Assembly (NCBI GenBank): GCA_026260175.1
Contig: JAKCWW010000012.1
Span: forward strand, 31,165-95,164
Reading direction: 5' to 3'
DNA length: 64,000 bases
Source of the DNA: Reticulitermes lucifugus
Taxonomy: Eukaryota; Arthropoda; Insecta; Blattodea; Rhinotermitidae
Below the pieces are notes generated by a model. That model had not been told where the DNA came from and ran no database searches. It saw nothing but the letters and a program-made list of their open reading frames with translations. The position numbers and the translations under genes are program-made. Below are positions 47,791 through 60,146 of this stretch, one piece after another. Positions within the stretch are counted from its first letter, which is position 1; each line of letters begins with the position of its first letter.

Positions 47791-50700
47791 AATACATAAT
47801 TTATTTTATTTACGTTTATCTGACTGTATTTCCCACCTAGGTTATTCAATATGTGGCCCAAAATTCATAACCATAACTTGCAGAAAACTACGAGTAAGTA
47901 ATGTGTAATTGTACAGACACGTATGCAATGACAACTCCTCCTCCACGTTATCCCGGAAAAATTTACGTTCTGGAAAGTCTTAGCTCAGTATTTGTTACTT
48001 GTACAGTTACGGGATCATTATAGGGAATGACGTACTGAGAATTTGACAAAGTGTCGATGTCGCAGTCAACTTTTATGCTAATTTGCTGATATTATTGCAA
48101 ATTGTGTTTTTTTTTGCGTGTCATGATATTTGAACCAAAGAGGTGATCTTATATCTTGGTTTGAATGTCGGAACACAGATGGCAGCACTGCATTTGTAAT
48201 TATGTCTGCTATACAGATATCTGTAATAAGTCTACAAAACTTTATGTGTCACTTTATATAGAATTTTGACCTTTTTGTAGGTAAATATTTCTGAAAATTA
48301 TGTATAAGATAACTACAAAGTGGAAAATGCATATATGTGATTATCTTTGTCCATAATATGAGACAAATTTTGGGTACCGGACAAAAATATGTGATTCTAT
48401 TAATAACTGTTGCACCACTGGAATTAGTCTTGTGTATGTTTTATGAATGAAACCAGTTTTCAGTGTTTACAATTACAAATAATAACGATTTGTTCTGTTT
48501 TCTTGTAGTCCTACCTTAACAGGTAAAATAAGCCTATCTGAAAGAAATTAGCACAATAGCTTGGTGCAGCAATTTCTGCTCACAGCTTCTTCTAAATATA
48601 ACAAAGTATGGCATGTACTTCATATATCTCTTCATTGTAATGAGAGAAGATATCTGGGGATTTATATACAATATTTTTCTACAAACTCCTACCGTGCGAG
48701 TCTGAGTTATAGCGGTCTAGTAATAGTTAAGCGCTGTGTGTATTTTTGTTCTAACCTGAGGGGTAAATTTATAGTTATTTAATTAATGACTCTGTATCTT
48801 ACGTATCTGCTAAGTACTTGAAATGAGTTTTGAAAGTCATTGGTACACTTTGCTAAACGCACTTCACTTCAGAACGTCAAAATCCTCTATTACTGCTGAG
48901 TTTGGTTGGAAATGTTCGTTGGCGGCACGACGGAATCTAACTTCCTGGAGATGAGTTATGGATTGTGTAATCCCACAGTTTAGCCCAGCCGCCAATCAAA
49001 ACTTTGTATCAAGTCTCTATTTTAGGCCCTCACATCCTTGCAAGAGTGACATACGTAACATACAATATTGTGATCCTTTATTGACAGTATGATCATTTGA
49101 CGTGGGTGGAAATATGGAACGAGGAATACAAACACGAATAAAGTAAACAGATTACAGAGAAGTGAATAAATATGCAGGCACATAACATGAAAACAAGTAG
49201 AAGTATATGAGCTCATTCGGTTGTAATGAAAAGGGTGACTTCTTACTCACATACCTGCTCATCTATGTATATGAAAAGCGTTTTAAATGCAACAAGTGTC
49301 GGATAGATGATACGTTACAACCAGGTGCTTACACAGTGGTTTAAATGGCGTGCGTTTACGATAAACTAAGTTTCATACACATACTGATTTTAAGAGGTAA
49401 CATATGTAATTTATGTGTATTATAGCAATATGTAGATTTGTATTCAAATAACCCTTATGTTGAATGACTAACTCATGAAAGTATAAATTCATTTGTTAAC
49501 ATGTGACATTAGAATTTGAAGGAGGGGTTGCAAAATATTAGATACCAAAAGTGGTGTTGTCTACCGTTAATTACTTCCCTTTTGTCTGTCCTTTCCATCC
49601 ATATTTATTTATTTATTTATTTCCCTATTTCCTTTTGCCAGACAAAATTATATTTAAAACGCATGCGCAGGTCTCTGAGGTGCAGTACATAACAGTGAAA
49701 TTTATCATTGCATTAGGAATTCCGATACTATTAATCCTAAAGCAATTGCATTAACTTGTTCTGCTCTATACGAAAGTTTAGATAGTCGTTACAAGTGCAG
49801 CTACTAAAAAGATTCGACTACGTTTGCTGCTCTGAATTTTAAAATGTAATTACATTAGCACTAATAGTAGCTTGTCTCTCGTTATACAAATGTCACACAG
49901 TTAAGTGACACAATACACAGATTACTATATGAAGGATGAAAAAAATACTTTTTATCTTCATTAATATAAAAAAGCGGCCAAGAACAGAGTGGTATAGAAG
50001 TTTGCATAATTATAAGCAACCGCTATTATGCTACGCATTAAAGTTCAAAAAGATTTTATATGTGGTTTGTGTCAAAAAGGTTTGAATGAACGTTGAAGTT
50101 CATATGTAATAAAATGTTGGTAGGGAAGACGTACAAAGACGGGCGAAATAAATTACTTCACTGCCGCATGTATTTCTATAAATATAATGGAAGCTGTAGA
50201 ACTGCAGGAATACTAGAAGCAGCTTCAATGTTCGTCGAAAATTCAGACTATAATTAAACAAAAGGCTGGCCTTCAAACAAGTGCTGCGTGAGACATATAA
50301 AAATCACAAAGTGTTTGAACAGTGTGAGTTCCTGCGAATAATTTTGTTGTGACGCCCACCAGAACCACACACAGTAACTAAACACAAGCTTGTGTATTAC
50401 GTGCGAAATTTATCTTCTATCAGTTCGTCACGAATTCCTCAAGCTCTTATGGGATCTAAAGGTTTATTACCTGGTTAAAAAGAACGCATAATTCTGACAC
50501 TATCTTGAGCCAGATGGATCCAATCAGTGTCTCCATGTTCTTTCTGAAACATCTACTTTAGCGTTTTCCCTAGCTTTCTTGTCTTCAAGTTCTTTATCAA
50601 AATTTTGGACGCAATTCTTCTTCTTCCTTCGTGCTTTTCTTTCCCCACTAGTCTCACCTTATTTCCTTTAAATCTTAATATCATTTCGGAACTCATTGTT

Positions 50701-50889
50701 ACGTAAATTTTGTATCTTTTTAAAAATGCAAATAATGTTAACCAAACTTTTATAATTAAAATGCCGTAATAGTGGCGGGATAAAATTGTTGTTTCTGATG
50801 ATGACGCATAAATTATTGTAGATAGTCTCAACATACTTCATACTTTAGGTAACTGTGAAAATATGTAACTGTATCTGAATCAAAGGTTC
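47791..50889. other. AT-rich noncoding DNA
   Basis: A short ATTT tract lies at about 49604-49622. Frames up to 93 codons lack domains. No mobile element was recognised. Confidence 0.5.
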
Positions 50890-51125
50890 TTCTGTTGCCA
50901 TCCCTTTATGGAGGATGAGGACCTGATTCATCCTCCTGTTAGGCCGAACCCTTCGACTTCTTTGTTTAATTTCTTTAATGCCTGCACATATCGCTCTGAA
51001 TTGAATTTGGTCCTTCTCTTTAAGAATTCCGCTAACAAAATTTCTCCATTGTCTCCAAATTCTCTAGCCGTGACTTTACCCGCAGAATTCTGCACTTTCA
51101 ATTTTTTCTCCATCATCCTCTCCAC
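50890..51125 (-). pseudogene. Mariner transposase middle segment, inverted relative to its C-terminus
   Basis: The minus strand from 51125 encodes KKLKVQNSAGKVTAREFGDN, then ILLAEFLKRRTKFNSERYVQ and ALKKLNKE, in the order seen in mariner transposases (SAGKVMATVFWD, then EFLxxGxTINSxxYxxxLxKL). After a frameshift it reaches RMNQVLILH near 50900, just before the second catalytic aspartate, whose block is replaced by KGMA. The next mariner segment is found on the opposite strand, starting at the same breakpoint (about 51121). The piece is dead and lacks the N-terminal half. Confidence 0.82.
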
Positions 51126-51345
51126 AGTCCCGATTTAACAAACTGCGACTTCCATCTTTTGGCCCCTTGAAGAATGCGTTCCGAGAAAGCCGTTTGGCGG
51201 GCGACGACTCGCTGAACCACAGCGCGCGTGAAGAGCTCTGGCGCTTCAGCAAGGAATTTTACGCGACCGGCACACAATCTCACGCAAAGGTGGGGAAATT
51301 GCGTTGATAATGAAGAAGAATTTGTGGAAAATAATCTAAATTTTT
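51121..51345 (+). pseudogene. Mariner transposase C-terminal segment
   Basis: The plus strand encodes HSPDLTNCDFHL at the start, matching the third catalytic block (SPDLAPxDFHLFGPLK), then, after a 1-bp deletion in CATCTTTTGGCC, GPLKNAFRESRLAGDD, then REELWRFSKEFYATG, and in a further frame LTQRWGNCVDNEEEFVENN, the family's terminal RWxxCVDxxGxYVEx motif. The third catalytic aspartate is kept. At least two frameshifts inactivate it. Together with 50890-51125 it accounts for the middle and end of one transposase. Confidence 0.85.
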
Positions 51346-51449
51346 TAAAGGATGTAAGCACGATGTATTTAAATTTCACTATAATTGTAACTATAGTTTT
51401 TTTTAAAAATAGGAGGGTTTAGTTTCATAGGGACCTTCGTATTTCATTC

Positions 51450-51590
51450 GAAGTACTGGAATTATTGCATCCGAGCTACTGGAAATATTGCCTCTGGAGT
51501 ACTGGAAGAATTGTGTCCTAACCACTGCAACTATTTTATCCGACTTAGCTTATTGCATCAGATTTATTGCAGCATCCGAGGTACTTCCAA
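51450..51590 (+). repeat. Minisatellite, 23-bp period, four regular units plus partial ones
   Basis: Units such as GAAGTACTGGAATTATTGCA with TCC start at 51450, 51473, 51496 and 51519. Shorter, decayed units follow to about 51590. It begins about 100 bp after the mariner C-terminus. Confidence 0.85.
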
Positions 51591-51756
51591 ATTTCAATAA
51601 CAATACAAGAAATGCTCTGATATATTCGTCTGCCTATTTCTTATCCTCTCTGATTTGTCCACCCTAAAATTATTTGGTGAAGAATATAACCATGACCCTC
51701 CTCACTAAGCATTTTCCTCTAGCTCCTTTTATCTTCTTCAGCACCCTATTCTTGCC

Positions 51757-51982
51757 GATCCCAGTGGTCGAGCGGTCTAAGGCGTAGGTCTGCAGCCGCT
51801 CGCTTTCTCGGATTGCGCGTTCGAATCCCGCCGGAGGCACGGCTGTCCGTCTCTTTTAAATGTTGTGCCTTATTAGGTAGAGGTCTCTGCGACAGGCCGA
51901 TCCCTCATCCAACCGAGTGTGTGTGTGTCATTGAGTGTGATCAGGTGCAACAATAACCCTGTAAACATACAAACATCAGACC
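51757..51982 (+). mobile_element. SINE-A, 3' module type 2
   Basis: The best-preserved tRNA-like head in the window: GCCGATCCCAGTGGTCGAGC, GGTCTAAGGCG (A-box region) and GCGTTCGAATCCCGCC (B-box). The A-box style is that of a Leu or Ser tRNA. The body matches other SINE-A copies to GAGTGTGATC, then the type-2 end GGTGCAACAATAACCC follows, closing near CATCAGACC. No target-site duplication was identified. Confidence 0.88.
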
Positions 51983-53061
51983 AAATTTTAGTTCCGTACA
52001 TTGTTGTAGCCTTATTGTCTTTTATAACAAGCGTTACCAGAAGTTGCAAAGCATACAATTAATTTAAGTAACAAGTAATTCACCTATTTTTACCTTTCAT
52101 TGACAGGTCACTCGCTGAGTGTGCACGCAGAGTTTATTATTTGATTGCGAGAGGCATTGCTTTCGATGTTATGCCACATAGACGATCTATATGAACACAT
52201 AGCCTACAGAGAATGTGGAATAATTAGCTAATGGTCAATTTCCGTCTCCAAACACACGTTCACAGAAGCCATATCAGGCTATTACACATTGTCTGTTGTG
52301 ACACATGTCCCTTAAATATTGCAGAGTTTGTATTGTTGCTTAAATATAGTGAACCATAGGTTTAGTGTTGCCGAACGTTGGTGATGTAACGAGACAGTGA
52401 AGGACTTTATGTAAGTATTATCAACATGTTAGTCTCTTTGAACCGCGTAAAAAATTAATAAGAGCAGAGACGTAATTAGACTTTAGGATTGTACATACTT
52501 TCTGTCTTATTATTTGATTGAAAGTATTAATTAGATTCAAAATGTTTGGCTAGCAGTATCTTGAATATGGAGCTGCGTTTTCAGGCGTTTTAGCAGAGGG
52601 TTTGCAAAAGGTGACTTTTAACCTCGTGATGCCTGTCCTTTCGTTGGTCTGTCTGTCCAGATAGAACAATTATGCTCTCACTGGACGGGTTTTGATAAAA
52701 ATTAATATTGGGTACTCTTAGTAGGTTAGTATGTAATTATCGACATATTCCAACTTTGGTTAAATTTGAACAAAACAGACGGAAGTTTTACTTAAAGGCA
52801 TACACATATTTATAACTCTTTTTGTTACAAGTATTGAAAGTGTTTTACTGTTACCATGGTTGCCTTTTATTACCAAGGTTACGAAAGGCTATTTGTTTAC
52901 AAAGTTCACCTTTGTTCAGAAAATTATCAACTTTTAGTTTCTCTTTTTTACGAAACCGCCAAAAGTTTTGCGCCATGCGCATCTTTTCTAAATTGTTGAT
53001 ATCTAATATGCGACTGTGGGACTGTGCTGTAATTTGATATACTCTAATCAAAATCATTTGC
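51983..53061. other. AT-rich noncoding DNA, possible old repeat at 52600-52790
   Basis: 52600-52790 contains words such as TTGGTCTGTCTGTCC and CAAAACAGACGG that recall the 28500-28740 patch in opposite orientation. Boundaries are not definable. No gene is supported. Confidence 0.4.
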
Positions 53062-53563
53062 GGCCACTATTTGCAGTTTCTTTATTATTACGGGTTTAAT
53101 AATTGAGACTAGAATTCAGTTTACAAATTTCTTTGTTAGTATCATGTTCTCATTTGAAACCAAGCCACTGCATAATTTTTGTCTTCTTATTCTTGGTTTC
53201 TAAAGGAAATCAGGGCGACAGTCTCTGGAATACTGTTCGGTTCCTGATGGAAAACATATTGACACAGCTTCTGGGCTGAAAACAGGTTTCTAATTGAAAG
53301 TTGTTCTCTATTTGCGGTTTTGGGGCTTACATAAAAATTTCTATTGGAATGAGGCCAATGTTAAATCTTATGTGCTAGTAAGCTTTTTCTAATTCGAACT
53401 AGGCCACTGTTTACAGTTTCCATGATAGTGCTTAGTTAATCATTGAAACTATGCTATTTTGAGAGTTTCTGCCCATGTACCCTGTTTTTAAAACTCACCA
53501 GGCCTCTGTTCAGAATTTATTCTTATTTACTCGTACTCTTACCCCTTTACTCGTTCAAATCAT
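53062..53563 (+). repeat. Decayed tandem array, period about 49.5 bp, about ten units
   Basis: Units have the form GGCCACTGTTTACAGTTTCT, about 10 variable bases, then GGTTTCTAATTGAAACTA. Clear unit starts are 53062, 53353, 53402 and 53501, whose spacings are all close to multiples of 49-50. Intervening units are more diverged but keep the closing TNATTGAAACTA-like block (for example near 53101-53112, 53151-53162 and 53290-53301). This is an old minisatellite rather than exon duplication, as no frame stays open. Confidence 0.75.
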
Positions 53564-56500
53564 ACCACTAGCCATAAGTCAACTGTAGGCGATTTTAACC
53601 AATACCCAGCAACTCTTTCAGACTGAGCTACAATTTACAATACTTCAACCACTATTTGATCTATAATCAGAGGCTCGCATGCTGGTTCTAATTACAACAA
53701 TAGTATGACATTTATATAGGGATCCCATTCCTCCCTGTTTGCCCTAAATTATCCCAATTTTATGGGTTTTAAGGAATTCTGTTTCGGTTTCTGGCAAAAT
53801 GTAATTTGGGAGCCAAGTATCCCACATTTTTCAAAGTCATAAAATAAAGCATTTCTGAAAAGGCCTACAAATATTTTGAATTTTCGATAGTGAAAAAAAA
53901 ACATCTATAGGAGTAGAACAGCAATCAACCAACCACAAACAGGAAGAGATAGAACAGGGACAGGATGATGTGTTGATTAGTGGTTATGGAGTCTGGACTG
54001 AGACTGCGAAGGATGAGGTACGTGCACGTATATGTAAAGAAAAATTCTTAAGTAAAACGAGTTTATTATTATTATTATTGTCATTACTTCATTATGTATG
54101 TTTGTGTGTCTTAATTTTTTATTTTGGTTACTTCTTTTTCAGCAATATTATTAAGTTACTCTGCTTTTTTTATTCCCTGACTGGTCAAAAATTTTGTCTT
54201 CTATTCCTCGTCCTCTTTGCCAACTACATGTTATGAACTGGCTCTGTTTTGGGGTTTTAAAAATTGGATTTCTATATTAACATCACACATACCAATAACG
54301 GATTACTCCTTGTGCACTATGTACAATTTATAGGTAGGCGTTAATTATTACATCAAAATATAGAGACTTTTCACGGACTTCATTGTAGCTTACATGCCTT
54401 AAAACGAGATAAATATCGCCTTATAACTCCGCCCCATATATTTCGAGTAAGTTCTCTTTTCTCTCGTACATAATTAATTGCTTCCAATACGGATTATTGC
54501 ATTCACTCTAACAATCACTACGCTGTCACTCTTTTGACCATTGCAGGCTGTGACAAATTAGAACCCGCTTGTGTAATTTAATAAAATAATGCTAAAATTA
54601 AGCCCAATAAAATTATTCAGGGAACTGAATTAACCCGTAAAACCTTTTGCATTTATTTTAATAATATTTCGACTTAATAGTCTCTTTTAGTTTTTACATA
54701 TTGAAGCTAATCTAAGTGGTTCAAAAATGTATTGTTAAATGGTAGGATTATAGCGCTTTTGTACTCGAAACGTTAAGAGAAACGTAATTAAAGCCTGACA
54801 TGTGTACCAAATGTTCTGTCACTTGTCTTGGGAGACTGGGAACATACCCTATAAACCTCAGACAAGAAGCAAGTCTACTAGAAGAGATTTTAACCCGGTA
54901 ACTTCCGGACGAGAAGAAGGTCCACCACGAAGTCAGCGCAATATTTGATAATGATGCTGAAATACAAACAAAAAAAATTCCCTTTTACAACTATATACCT
55001 TAAATATCGCCATGATTGTACTTCTTACTCCGAGTACCATACTTTGAGGAAAAATACCAAGAGAGAAAATGAAATATAAATTAATGACTTCTGTAGAACA
55101 GTATATCTACATCCCATACTCAGACTTCTTTATATTAGAAACACTTTACGGTTTATGAACAATAAGTGTTGAGTTTCGGATGCTTAAAACTTTTATTTAC
55201 CACTAAATAATTCCCATCAATTGGTTGCCGGAGTCTCTTTTCCCAAGAGGATAGCATTCGTAGTATTAGGTTCTCCGCTCACCTTCATTTATGTACAACC
55301 GAATTTCATATATGGAAACACTTCCATTGCCCTTAAATTATTGAATGGCTGATGCAGCTCATTTCTTAAACATTTTAAGAACACTTTTTACTGTATGCAC
55401 CACTTACTTTAGTACAAGCTCCGCTGTATTCTTCCACATTCTTTATTTATATATTTCTTTCGGTTCTCAGAATAAAAAATTATGCTTTCCAATATAGCAT
55501 TAATTCACTTATCTCTACGAAAGAACTTATTGACATTGTCTTAGATTCGAAAGCATGGGTCCAAAATAGTGGGGATCGAATAGTGTTTTAACTGTGTCCC
55601 ACAAAATTAGGCAAAATATATGAAAAGAAACTAAAATGTAGCTTGAATACAATCACTGCCCCCAATCCCTGCTTCTCTGTGCCTGCTCAACAGAGATAGA
55701 GAAACCCAAGAGGCAGGGCAAGAGAACCATCTCGTTTCTTCTTAAATTCCTTGAACATTTTTCTTTCTCCTAGAACACATCTACAAGGAGAGCAGTAAAG
55801 GTCTAAATCAGTCATTGTAATAGTATTCACTTCTTGTCTATACAGCTTAGTCAAAAGACTATCAAAAGATATGGACATCGCCACATTCGAGGTGTAGCAC
55901 AGAAGGCTTTGTCTTGCCGGAATCCCCTGAGAAAGGGGAATCAATAGCGTGCGGGCATGGAGCGGGAAACGAAGCCACCACAAGAGAGGGTCGAGTCTAC
56001 TGAAACAAATTCCGGTAGAAGAAGAGGAGAAAAGGGAAGAAAACGGGCCGGAAATGAAACCGCGATAGAAAAAGAGACAGATAGGTAAAGAAAGAGATAG
56101 AGGAATACTGAGAAAATCTCTGCAAGCAGCGACATAGCGAAAGAATCGGGACTGGCAACTAAAAGGAAAGAGAATTTGAATGTGTACTGATATAGGATGC
56201 TGCTACTTCTAGGGAAATCTAACCATATTTTCTCATCTATTCCCGAAGATTTTATCATATCATGAAATTTGTATACCCGCCAAACGGCATTCTTCTGACT
56301 CTTTGAATGTCAGAGGTCATGTAAGAAGTAAAATCAATGGGCCGGTCTGGGCAAAGGAAAGTGAGCATATTACAGCTTTGAAACCAAACTACAGGAAAGG
56401 AAAATCGTCATGCTCTTCATATATACTTTGCATATTTCAGAACACGGTTACTGACATTGGTTACTTCATATTTTATTACAAGTTACATCAACAGTATATC

Positions 56501-57309
56501 TTATTTAACGTCAAAAACGAAGTACGTGTGGTACAAGCGGGAAGTATATTGATGAAAGAGGCGTGGCTTCCGGCAGTTTATTTTTCCTGTGGGTAACCAA
56601 ACAAATGACCTGCCAGTACAGCAGTTAAGCAGACTAAGATCGAGACGTTCACCCATAACATACAAACCGGTCGCGGCCCTAATATATTTTGGCAATCCGG
56701 CGGAAATTTATTTTCCTTTTTACTTTTGTGGGTGTTGCGTGGCATTCAACCCCCCCCCTCCCTCCTCCCGATCCTGCACCGAGGTTAAGACTGAGTGTAG
56801 CTATACCTTTACTCATGCTCTGTGCCTTTATGAGATGTTACGACCTGACATTTATATTTTACCTTTACCTTTTGTAGTCGGTGTAGGCTTAGCCCCTTGA
56901 TAGTACAACCGTTGCTGGGACTGTCGTACCAGCACCGGATGATTGATGAAGGGGTATGGAACATTGGTGGAATAATACTTAACATGAACATATGACAGCA
57001 CTCACGCAAAGCGCAATATGATTGCCATTTTTCCGCCACAAATCCCGAATGGACTCTCCTCTGATCGTATCAGAATCACCGCCTGAGCTATGACATATCC
57101 AAATCAAGTTATAATTGAAAAAATCCATTACTTTAATAGAGGATGATGCACAAAGAGTTGAGTTACCTAATTGTAACAACTTAACTCAAAACACCTTCTT
57201 GTCGCAGGCAACTTTCTATTTATTTTCACTTTGCTTTAACACACTGCGAAAATTAAAGTGCAAGGTTTTTTGTGTTTGCTTAACTAAGCACGATATCATG
57301 AAGGTATAA
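53564..57309. other. Noncoding DNA with purine-rich and simple-repeat patches
   Basis: A short TTA tract lies at about 54063-54080. 55985-56180 is purine-rich on the plus strand, and the 105-codon minus-strand frame over it is a by-product. A C-rich patch lies near 56750. Frames at 56303-56596 and 56589-56900 show no domain. Confidence 0.5.
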
Positions 57310-57396
57310 CGGGGATTGGAGCCATGAAGCTATATTCATAACCTCGACAGTAGGCGTAGCTTCACGCTCCGGCCGCCTTACCAATAGAAACAAAAT
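57310..57396 (-). mobile_element. SINE-D-type repeat, short diverged copy
   Basis: On the minus strand CTATTGGTAAGGCGGCCGGA leads to GTCGAGGTTATGAATA and CTTCATGGCTCCAATCCCC, the same order of blocks as at 39040-39200 but more diverged. Confidence 0.5.
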
Positions 57397-58071
57397 TCAT
57401 AGTAACCATTACATAGCAGGATGTGTAGGTTACAGAGGCGGTGAAAGATTTATGAAGAAGAAAGGAATTTCTCTTCCCTGTCGGGAGTTGAACGTTTGGT
57501 CATCTAGCCTGTAGCCTAAATGTATACAGAGTAAGCTGCCCTCAGTTATTTAGGATAAACAATAAGTAAATAGATAAATAAATATATAAATAAATAAACA
57601 CAAAAATAAATATCTTCAAATCTGCTACAACATACAATTCCAAATAAATTCTTTACGTCATGGAAGAAAACACAAAAATTAAAATATGTAGAAATTTAAA
57701 AAGAGAATAATGCTTTCCAGGAACGTTTTGGGCCATTCTCATGTTTTCTCAGTATTCTGCATTTCAATATTTATTTTCAGTCATACTTTTGTTTTCGTCC
57801 TGAATACCTCTTGATTAAATTATAATTCGTATTTCAGTGTTCTGTTCATCACGAGACAGAATCTGAAAAATTCATTATTTTTAAAACGTTTCTTTTATTC
57901 AGTTTCAATGAACGAATATTTTAAATAACCTGAGTGCCCAAAATATGTATTTAAACATAATTCGGCATTTGAGATGGATTTTTTTATGTACTCACAAATT
58001 ATATAGCCGAACTTCAGCCCTAGCCCTTTATTAACTGATAAAATGTTAATAGTAGAGTAATCTATTTGCAG
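57397..58071. other. Noncoding DNA with a (TAAA)n-like tract
   Basis: A TAAATAAATA microsatellite lies at about 57563-57597. Nothing else was recognised. Confidence 0.6.
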
Positions 58072-58079
58072 GGCTACGA

Positions 58080-58352
58080 AATTGAGATCTGCACTCGTCT
58101 GGGATATTACGCTGCGTCGTGTGGCAATTGTTTACCGACGTTTCGTAATAACGTATCTGTCCCATCTTCACGGGTCAAGAGTCCGAGTAGGAAAGAAAGA
58201 AAGCCAGCAACCTATAACCTCGGACTCTTGACTCGTGAAGATGGGACCGATACGTTGTCCCAAAACATCGGTAAACAATTGCCACACGACGCCGCGTAAC
58301 ATCCCAGAAGAGCGCAGATCTCATCAACATCGCGGCGGAAGCCTGAAATCAA
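58080..58352 (+). mobile_element. Hairpin element, family FB1, inverted dimer with 8-bp duplication
   Basis: Arms at 58081-58187 and 58219-58324 are inverted copies with a spacer of about 31 bp. After the right arm comes the single-copy extension CATCGCGGCGGAAGCCTGAA to 58352, also found inverted at the left of the 8419 copy. GGCTACGA flanks it at 58072-58079 and 58353-58360. If the terminal GG belongs to the element the duplication is 6 bp. Right-arm core: GTGAAGATGGGACC, loop, GTCCCAAAACATCGG, so GAAAC has become AAAAC there. Confidence 0.82.
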
Positions 58353-58360
58353 GGCTACGA

Positions 58361-58595
58361 TGTTGTCTATCACTTAATACATTTCACTGATCTGATGGAC
58401 CTCGGCAGTAGATTCAAGGACTTATTAGACTTTTACCACATCTATATTTGCTTTCTTCGAAGTACTCGCTGTTTTTATGCTAAGTGACTTGTACACGATA
58501 TAAACAAGGATTTCCAAACAAAACTCGCAAGAAATACATTCGTATTTCATAAGGTGCTGTTTGTACCTAGCCGTAGAGGGGAGGTTAGTACTACA
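58361..58595. other. Noncoding DNA
   Basis: A short stretch with no recognised feature between the hairpin element and the LINE tail. Confidence 0.6.
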
Positions 58596-58770
58596 AAATA
58601 TCTTAAAGAAATGGGTTTGGACGACGTGGACTGGATTGATCTCGCTCAGGATAAATACAAGTGGCGGGATTTTGTGAACACGGTAATGAACCTTCCGCTT
58701 AAATAAAAAGTAGAGAATTTCTTGACTATCCGAGAAATTATTAGCTTATCAAGGCAGAATCTGCGCCATG
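58596..58770 (+). pseudogene. LINE 3' tail, family L2
   Basis: A 36-codon open stretch encodes KYLKEMGLDDVDWIDLAQD and then KYKWRDFVNTVMNLPLK before a TAA at 58704. Homology to the same tail at 9371-9606 continues past the stop (NFLTIRE, then CGCCATGGAGTTA). This is the extreme C-terminus and 3' end of a non-LTR reverse-transcriptase ORF of a type abundant in insects. The family assignment rests on recognising the WIDLAQDxxxWRxxVNTVMNL motif. No upstream reverse-transcriptase domain is present, so it is a 5'-truncated copy. Confidence 0.68.
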
Positions 58771-59838
58771 GAGTTACACATTTATATTTGTAAAGATTTA
58801 TTGTTATTATTATTATTATTTCAAATTATTCTTGTGAAGATGATATTAGTTGAGAACGGATTTCTTGTGTTAATTTTGTAGGACACAATCCCAAACTTCT
58901 CATCGTCGCAATGTTTGCAATAATTATGTTATTAACAATATTTCATGCATTTTGCGTAAGTGTTAGTTACCTAACTTCTAACTTCTTATTGGATTTCACA
59001 CACTAAATCCAGTTATTCTTTGGTTATCAACATTAAACCCAAAATTAAATAGATTGCTCGCAGGGCTGCCATGTTGCTATTTCACTTTTTGCAAAACTAT
59101 TACTTTAACAGATGTTACTTACTTACAACGCTTATTCTTATACATATTTAAAAGTGTTTAAATTGAGTGGGGCTACTGTTGTTCCCAACTTAGAATTTCG
59201 CAATCCTCCATGTTGCTATTACTGTTTATGGGGAATTCAACAGTATGGTGCTTTGGTGCCCACTAATGGTACATCAGTCATACCAAGATTCGCGAAAATA
59301 TGTGAAATGTTTCAAAAGTTGAATTAGCGGGATACAGGCACGGAAATAGATATGCACGTAACAACAGCAATGTGATTTGAAAACCGACTTGGTTTTTCTT
59401 TTTGTAAGAAGGGAAGCACACTATAAAACTCTTATTCGAAAAGAATGGCTTGGTTTTTGCGCATCTGTCACACGGCATGGGGGGAAGCGGTGAGGGATGG
59501 TTTTATTGCACTTGATATGGTCACTGCACCTGTGTGCACCAGTAGCCACTGCAGTATTCATCATCACGTCCCTGCTGGGAAGAAGATTTAATATAGCTAC
59601 ATCGAAGACGATGTTAGACGAAGTAGTAAAGATTGTGAATCTTTATGAAGTGAAGATATTTTAATTAGCTATGTGACAAAGGGGGTATCAGTTACATACA
59701 CAGCGGGTTAGAATTTTGTCACGAAGCGGAACTTTGGTTCTTGTATATACACTGCTTAATAAATTGTGTTCTTTACTGTTCATTACCGATTCCCATCGGC
59801 TACTTCTTTCATTTATGGATTATCCGATAACACTTTAA
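58771..59838. other. AT-rich noncoding DNA
   Basis: A TTA microsatellite lies at about 58799-58820. A 71-codon plus-strand frame (59112-59327) has no recognised domain. Confidence 0.5.
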
Positions 59839-59852
59839 TTAACTCAGACCAT

Positions 59853-60106
59853 TATATTTTTCATGGCTCAACAGCGCCTAGTGGCCAGGACCTCCTCATT
59901 ACCGAGGTTTCACGATCACACTAAGACACACAAACACTCCGTAGGACTTCTCTGGACGAGTGATCAGCCCGACGCAGAGACCTCTACCTGACAACACGAA
60001 CTTTCAAAATAGAAAAATATCTATGCCCCCGGCGTTCGAACCCGCAATCCCAGGTAGCGAGCGGTCGTAAACACACGCCTTAGGCCACGGGGCCACTGGG
60101 CTCGGC
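59853..60106 (-). mobile_element. SINE-A, 3' module type 1, with 14-bp duplication
   Basis: Head, body and 3' module match the other type-1 copies. TTAACTCAGACCAT (59839-59852) and TTAACTCAGATCAT (60107-60120) differ at one position, giving a 14-bp target-site duplication. The B-box region is damaged (complement GGCGTTCGAACCC near 60028-60040). The tail is AAAAATATAA-like on the minus strand. Confidence 0.92.
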
Positions 60107-60146
60107 TTAACTCAGATCATATGAAGTGAATTATTAACAAGTACTG

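Noticed and set aside
55941-56258. 105-codon hydrophobic minus-strand frame
   Set aside because: Its Phe/Leu/Ser richness results from a purine-rich tract on the opposite strand. No domain or initiation context was recognised.
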